Positions 60,660-64,000 of a DNA stretch of 64,000 nt are shown here, piece after piece. The notes below the pieces were generated by a model that ran no database searches, had not been told where the DNA came from, and saw nothing but the letters and a program-made list of their open reading frames with translations. The first letter of the stretch is position 1. The number at the start of each line of letters is the position of its first letter. Origin of the DNA: CAVTJL01 sp963735065 (lineage in GTDB: Bacteria; Pseudomonadota; Alphaproteobacteria; Geminicoccales; Geminicoccaceae); contig CAVTJL010000004.1 of the NCBI GenBank assembly GCA_963735065.1, positions 496,001-560,000 on the forward strand, written 5' to 3'. Made by a program: the position numbers and the translations under genes.

Positions 60660-61181
60660 TCAGGCGGCGCGCCCGCGGATCGGCAGCCCGCGCGTGCGTG
60701 CTCCGCGAATGCCGTCCGCCAGCAGGGCCAGATCGGGGCGGCAGCTCGCGGCGTTGCTCACGCCGACGATGTGGAGAAGCCCCTCGGCATTGATCACGAA
60801 GACGCCGGGCTCGGCGAACTGCCGGTCGGTCTCCTGCGGGCCGGTCGGATCGGAGATGTAGAGGCCCAGCGCCCGCATCTGCGGGGGCGTGAGCTCGTAG
60901 GCAACCTGGAAGCGCCAGCCATGCTGGACGACGTCGGCCGCGGCCCGCTCCTCGGGATCGGCCGAGACGGCCACGACCTCGGTCTCGAGCTCGGCGAAGG
61001 TCGGCAGCATCTCGTTCAGCTGGGCCAGGTAGGTCTTGCAGCGCGGGCAGTGCCGGCCGCGGTAGACCACGATGAGCTGCCAGCCCTCGGGCCGGCGACC
61101 GAGCGCAATCTCACCGCCGCCCACGAGCGGAAGCTGGACATCGGGCAGCGGCGCACCCGGTCGTGCGGATCCTTGTTCCAT
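60660..61181 (-). CDS. Peroxiredoxin-like (AhpC/TSA) protein
   Basis: A 173-residue thioredoxin-fold protein. PGAPLPDVQLPLVGGGEIALG leads to the active site YRGRHCPRCKTYLAQL (about residues 48-63), with a CxxC in the peroxidatic position; the peroxiredoxin-like group with CPRC has this. FAEPGVFVINAEGLLHIVGVSNA completes the fold. ATG 61181 has GGGGGAGGCTC upstream. It faces the GntR gene divergently. A role in redox defence is inferred. It is separate from the Opp-like operon, about 90 bases upstream of it. Confidence 0.85.
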   Translation of the reverse strand: MEQGSARPGAPLPDVQLPLVGGGEIALGRRPEGWQLIVVYRGRHCPRCKTYLAQLNEMLPTFAELETEVVAVSADPEERAAADVVQHGWRFQVAYELTPPQMRALGLYISDPTGPQETDRQFAEPGVFVINAEGLLHIVGVSNAASCRPDLALLADGIRGARTRGLPIRGRAA

Positions 61182-61224
61182 GAGCCTCCCCCGAGCGGCG
61201 TCCTTGCGCCGTTGGCGCGGAAAG

Positions 61225-61235
61225 CTGTACGACAA
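61225..61235. promoter_or_regulatory. Possible FadR/GntR operator between divergent genes
   Basis: CTGTACGACAA fits the FadR-class consensus TNGTNNNACNA with one mismatch when read on the - strand (TTGTCGTACAG). It lies between the peroxiredoxin-like and the FadR-type regulator genes, a natural place for autoregulation. The site is short, so chance is a real possibility. Confidence 0.25.
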
Positions 61236-61271
61236 CCAAAGAGGCCCCACAAGCGGCTCCGGGCAGCGCCG

Positions 61272-62036
61272 ATGGTCGAAAGACGACGAGCCCGCTCCTC
61301 CGAGGCCGCAGGCGGGCCGCGCCCCGTCACGTCAACGCCGAGCCGAGCGCGCCCGTTGGTGGCCCAGCTCACCCACGACATCCTGAGCGGCCGGCTCAAG
61401 GCCGGCGAGCAGCTGCCGACGGAGCAGCGCATGATGGCGACCTTCGGGGTCAGCCGCACGGTGGTGCGCGAGGCGGCGGCCGCGCTCAAGAGCGAGGGGC
61501 TGGTGGTGAGCCGCCGCGGCTCCGGCGCCTTCGTCGCCGAGGACGCCAGCCGCCGGCCGTTCCGCATCGATCCGGATGCGCTGGGCACCAACGGCGCCAT
61601 CGTCCACGTGATGGAGCTGAGGCTGTGCGTCGAGATCGAGGCGGCAGCGCTCGCCGCCGCGGCCGCCGACCGCGCGGCGCTGGAGCGCGTGGCCGAGGCG
61701 CACCGGGCGATGGGCCGGGAGGTCGAGGCGGGGCGACCGGGTCTAGCCGAGGATTTCGGCTTTCACTGCGCCGTGGCGGATGCGACGGGCAATCCGCTGA
61801 TCGCCCGGTTTCTCCGGTTCCTCGGGCCCTTCATCATCCCGCGGCCGCTCATCCGGGTCCGGCCGCGCGAGCCGGAGGAACGCCAAGCCTACCTGCAGGC
61901 GCTGCTGGCCGAGCACGGGCGCATTCTCGAGGCCGTGTCGTCGGGCGATCCGCTCGCGGCGCGCACGGCCATGCGCGACCATCTGGAGCGGGGAATCGCG
62001 CTCAACCGCGACGCGCCGCAACGGCCCGACGAATGA
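61272..62036 (+). CDS. FadR-type GntR-family transcriptional regulator
   Basis: A 254-residue regulator: winged HTH (about residues 35-100; LTHDILSGRLKAGEQLPTEQRMMATFGVSRTVVREAAAALKSEGLVVSRRGSGAFVA) followed by an all-helical FCD effector domain (about 115-245; MELRLCVEIEAAALAAAAA and FHCAVADATGNPLIARFL). ATG 61272 (MVERRRARSS) is the first convincing start; an open frame upstream is antisense to the peroxiredoxin gene. It probably controls the adjacent Opp-like operon or the dioxygenase and DHDPS-family genes, and senses a carboxylate. Confidence 0.92.
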   Translation: MVERRRARSSEAAGGPRPVTSTPSRARPLVAQLTHDILSGRLKAGEQLPTEQRMMATFGVSRTVVREAAAALKSEGLVVSRRGSGAFVAEDASRRPFRIDPDALGTNGAIVHVMELRLCVEIEAAALAAAAADRAALERVAEAHRAMGREVEAGRPGLAEDFGFHCAVADATGNPLIARFLRFLGPFIIPRPLIRVRPREPEERQAYLQALLAEHGRILEAVSSGDPLAARTAMRDHLERGIALNRDAPQRPDE

Positions 62037-62054
62037 CCGGACGCAGCGAGCCCG

Positions 62055-63005
62055 TCAGCAGGTGACGTTCTTGCCCTCGCTGCCGAAGGCGGCAAGGCGC
62101 ACGTCGTCGTCGACGCTCTGGGCCGTGGCCGGGCGGTAGTGGAACTGGACGGCCCAGCGGAAGCTGTCGGTGCGGTTCGTGGGCGTGCCGTGCGGGAGGA
62201 GACCGTCGAAGAGAAGAACGTCGCCGGGCTCCATCGGCAGGGCGATCCTGGTCGGGCCGCCGACGTCGGTGTCGCAGATCTGCCAGTCGCGCCGCTTGAA
62301 GTGGGTGCGCGGGCCCTCCCGGTGGCCGCCGCGCAGCACGTACATGCAGCCGTTCTCCGGGCTCACCGGCTCCATCGGGATCCACACGCCGGCGATGGGC
62401 GTGCCGATGGCCAGGTTGAAATAGGCGTGATCCTGGTGCCAGGGCTTCTCCCGGCCTTTCGGCGGCTTGATCAGGGCCATCTCCTGGAAGAGCTCGGGCT
62501 TGCCTTCGATCAGGCGCTCGATGAGGCCCAGGATGGCCTCGTGCCGGGCGAGCGCGGCCAGCGGCGGGTGGCGGTCGATGAAGCCCATGAACTTGCGCAC
62601 GTGGGCGGCGCGCAGCGACGGCTCGACCGGGGGCAGGCCGATGCCCTCCTGGCCCAGGGCGAAGGAGGCCGCACCCGTGGAGTGGCCGTCGACCTCGCGG
62701 TCGGCCGCGGAGTCGAGCCGGATGTGGTCCCGGAGCCCGCCCTCGTACCAGACCATCTCGCAGCCCGGATCGTCGGCCCGCGTCATCGTGTCGAGCTCGG
62801 CTTTGGCCGCCTCGATCTCCGAAGGGCCGAGCAGGCCGCGAACGAGGAGAAAGCCGTCCCGGCGGTAGCGCTCGATGGCGTCGGCAGAAGCTGCCTCGGC
62901 GGGCGTCACACCCGCATCGTCGAGCACGGGCCCGCTGTAGAGGCCCGGATCGTGAGCCTGGATCATCGGCTCGAAGAAGACGCGGACGGCCATTGGCTCG
63001 GTCAT
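62055..63005 (-). CDS. Phytanoyl-CoA dioxygenase-family (Fe(II)/2-oxoglutarate) enzyme
   Basis: A 316-residue non-haem iron dioxygenase. The HxD pair is in PWHQDHAYFNLAIGTPIAGVWIPME (about residues 192-215), the distal His and the Arg that binds 2-oxoglutarate are in GLLPHGTPTNRTDSFRWAVQFHYR (near 272-295). YRRDGFLLVRGLLGPSEIEAAKAEL at the start of the domain is typical. ATG 63005 follows AGGGAGCAAAAAATC; an alternative ATG is 63029. It lies 38 bases downstream of a DHDPS-family gene on the same strand, suggesting joint catabolism. Substrate unknown. Confidence 0.87.
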   Translation of the reverse strand: MTEPMAVRVFFEPMIQAHDPGLYSGPVLDDAGVTPAEAASADAIERYRRDGFLLVRGLLGPSEIEAAKAELDTMTRADDPGCEMVWYEGGLRDHIRLDSAADREVDGHSTGAASFALGQEGIGLPPVEPSLRAAHVRKFMGFIDRHPPLAALARHEAILGLIERLIEGKPELFQEMALIKPPKGREKPWHQDHAYFNLAIGTPIAGVWIPMEPVSPENGCMYVLRGGHREGPRTHFKRRDWQICDTDVGGPTRIALPMEPGDVLLFDGLLPHGTPTNRTDSFRWAVQFHYRPATAQSVDDDVRLAAFGSEGKNVTC

Positions 63006-63043
63006 GATTTTTTGCTCCCTGATCGTCATGACGCCCTGAGGGG

Positions 63044-63913
63044 TCAGGCAGCCTCGGACGGCAGCGCCGGCGGCTCGCCGGTCAACGGGACCAGCGGCGG
63101 CATCATCCGCCGCCAGCCCTCGTGGCCGGTACGCCGGGCGGTCAGCGCCTTTACCGTCGAGAAGAAGGGCCGGCCCTCGAACCAGGCCGCGATCGTCTCG
63201 ATCTCGGCGCGCGCCTCGGGCTCGCCGGCGACCAGCCGGGCGATCACCCGGGGTGCCACGTTGCCGAGGCCGCAGATGGTGCCGCGCCCGCCGCGCGCGA
63301 CCGCGTCGGCGATGTGCACCTCGGCGCCGACGAGAACCTTCTCCGCGGGCACCTGCTCGAGCAGGGCCTGGGTCACGGGCCACTCGGCGCCGCTGTCCTT
63401 GATGCCTGCGATCCTGTCCGGAAAGGCCGTGAGCAGCCGTGCCGCCAGCGCCGGCGGCACCGGCACGCCGGCGACGCCGGGGATGTGGTAGAGAAGAAGG
63501 GGCGGGGCGCCCGTGCCGCTTTGCTCGACCAGCCTCGCATAGGCGGCGAAGACACCCTCCTCCTCGACCTGACGGAAGAAAAAGGGCGGGGTGGCGAGCG
63601 TGGCGGCGAGGCCGAGCTCGCCCGCGGCGCGCGCAAGGCCTGCCATCTCGGCGATCGAGGCGCTGCCGATGCCAAGGATCAGGCGGCCCGGATCGAAGCC
63701 CGCGCGGAGCAGGCGCTCGGTCGCGGCGAGGCGGGCGGCGGCGCTGAAGGACGGGCCCTCGCCGCAGGTGCCGAAGAGGGCGACGCCGTTGATGCCGCCT
63801 TCCATCAGCCAGCGCAGATGCTCCGCCAGAGCGGCATCGTCGACGGCGCCGTCGTCGTCGACAGGCGTCACGGTGGCGCAGCAGGCCCAGCGAGGCTCGC
63901 TCCAGAGGCTCAT
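63044..63913 (-). CDS. DHDPS/NAL-family aldolase-like enzyme
   Basis: A 289-residue TIM-barrel enzyme of the dihydrodipicolinate synthase superfamily. FGTCGEGPSFSAAAR is the GTTGE-like motif, PLLLYHIPGVAGVPVPP holds the catalytic Tyr, and DRIAGIKDSGAEWPVTQ the Schiff-base Lys (near residue 165). These residues are intact, in contrast to the paralogue at 49 kb. ATG 63913 is preceded by GGAGCCGTG; a GTG immediately upstream is possible. First gene of a two-gene unit with the dioxygenase. Specific substrate unknown. Confidence 0.88.
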   Translation of the reverse strand: MSLWSEPRWACCATVTPVDDDGAVDDAALAEHLRWLMEGGINGVALFGTCGEGPSFSAAARLAATERLLRAGFDPGRLILGIGSASIAEMAGLARAAGELGLAATLATPPFFFRQVEEEGVFAAYARLVEQSGTGAPPLLLYHIPGVAGVPVPPALAARLLTAFPDRIAGIKDSGAEWPVTQALLEQVPAEKVLVGAEVHIADAVARGGRGTICGLGNVAPRVIARLVAGEPEARAEIETIAAWFEGRPFFSTVKALTARRTGHEGWRRMMPPLVPLTGEPPALPSEAA

Positions 63914-64000
63914 CACGGCTCCGATCGCAGGAATGGCGGGTAAGTTAGCGCTATCATCGTAGTCGTGCGCCGGGCGCCTTGCAACGTCGCGCGGGGCCGC

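Overview
The window is a high-GC chromosomal segment of an alphaproteobacterium. The gene order from the left edge (dgt, argS, SPOR protein, nagZ, M50 protease, scpA, scpB, tatB, tatC, serS, surE, nlpD, DUF815 ATPase, yajC, secD, secF, Mth938 protein) is a well-conserved alphaproteobacterial housekeeping block. The many ABC and tripartite tricarboxylate (TTT) uptake systems suggest a metabolically versatile, Rhodospirillales- or Geminicoccales-like organism; that placement is inference. I found no rRNA, tRNA, CRISPR, IS element or prophage.

Layout. 1-17.1 kb is the housekeeping block on the + strand, with DUF815 on the - strand. It lacks tatA and pcm at their usual places and carries an orphan FbpC-type ABC ATPase between scpB and tatB. 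17.1-24.2 kb holds a chromosomal TraT-like lipoprotein, superoxide dismutase, a squalene/phytoene-synthase-like protein related to the complex I assembly factor NDUFAF6, a three-gene NMT1/THI5-type ABC importer, a glycine-zipper lipoprotein, a Rap1a-like protein and a PDZ protein whose trypsin-like domain has lost its catalytic triad. 24.3-32.3 kb contains spoVR, yeaH (DUF444) and prkA on the - strand, with spoVR separated from the other two by a frameshifted unknown gene and a MerR-CMD-SDR-GNAT block.

32.8-38.6 kb is a probable catabolic unit (HpcH/HpaI aldolase, tctC, tctB, tctA, SDR), then a cation-diffusion facilitator. mscL follows. 39.2-44.1 kb is a CUT2 sugar ABC operon and a sugar-acid dehydratase of the L-arabinonate type. 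44.3-49.9 kb has a flippase-like membrane protein, an Lrp regulator divergent from a diaminopropionate-ammonia-lyase-like enzyme and a Zn hydrolase, an MqsA-type antitoxin next to a toxin remnant, and a DHDPS-family aldolase. 49.95-53.0 kb is a second CUT2 sugar ABC operon, followed by an EEP-family protein. 54.3-64 kb is an Opp/Dpp-type ABC operon with a very large binding protein, a peroxiredoxin-like protein, a FadR/GntR regulator, a phytanoyl-CoA-dioxygenase-like enzyme and a second DHDPS-family enzyme.

Five genes are each broken once by an apparent single-base indel: the SPOR gene, the unknown gene near 26 kb, tctC, tctA and the Opp-type permease oppB. In each the protein continues cleanly in another frame, which looks more like assembly or sequencing indels than decay, though the sequence alone cannot settle it. 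Two of them create long artificial fusions (SPOR-NagZ and OppB-OppC). I see no clearly new multi-gene system. The most interesting items are the triad-less PDZ pseudoprotease, the truncated toxin beside an intact antitoxin, the MerR locus with a textbook 19-bp spacer promoter and a decayed target gene, and the paired homologues of mitochondrial complex I assembly factors.
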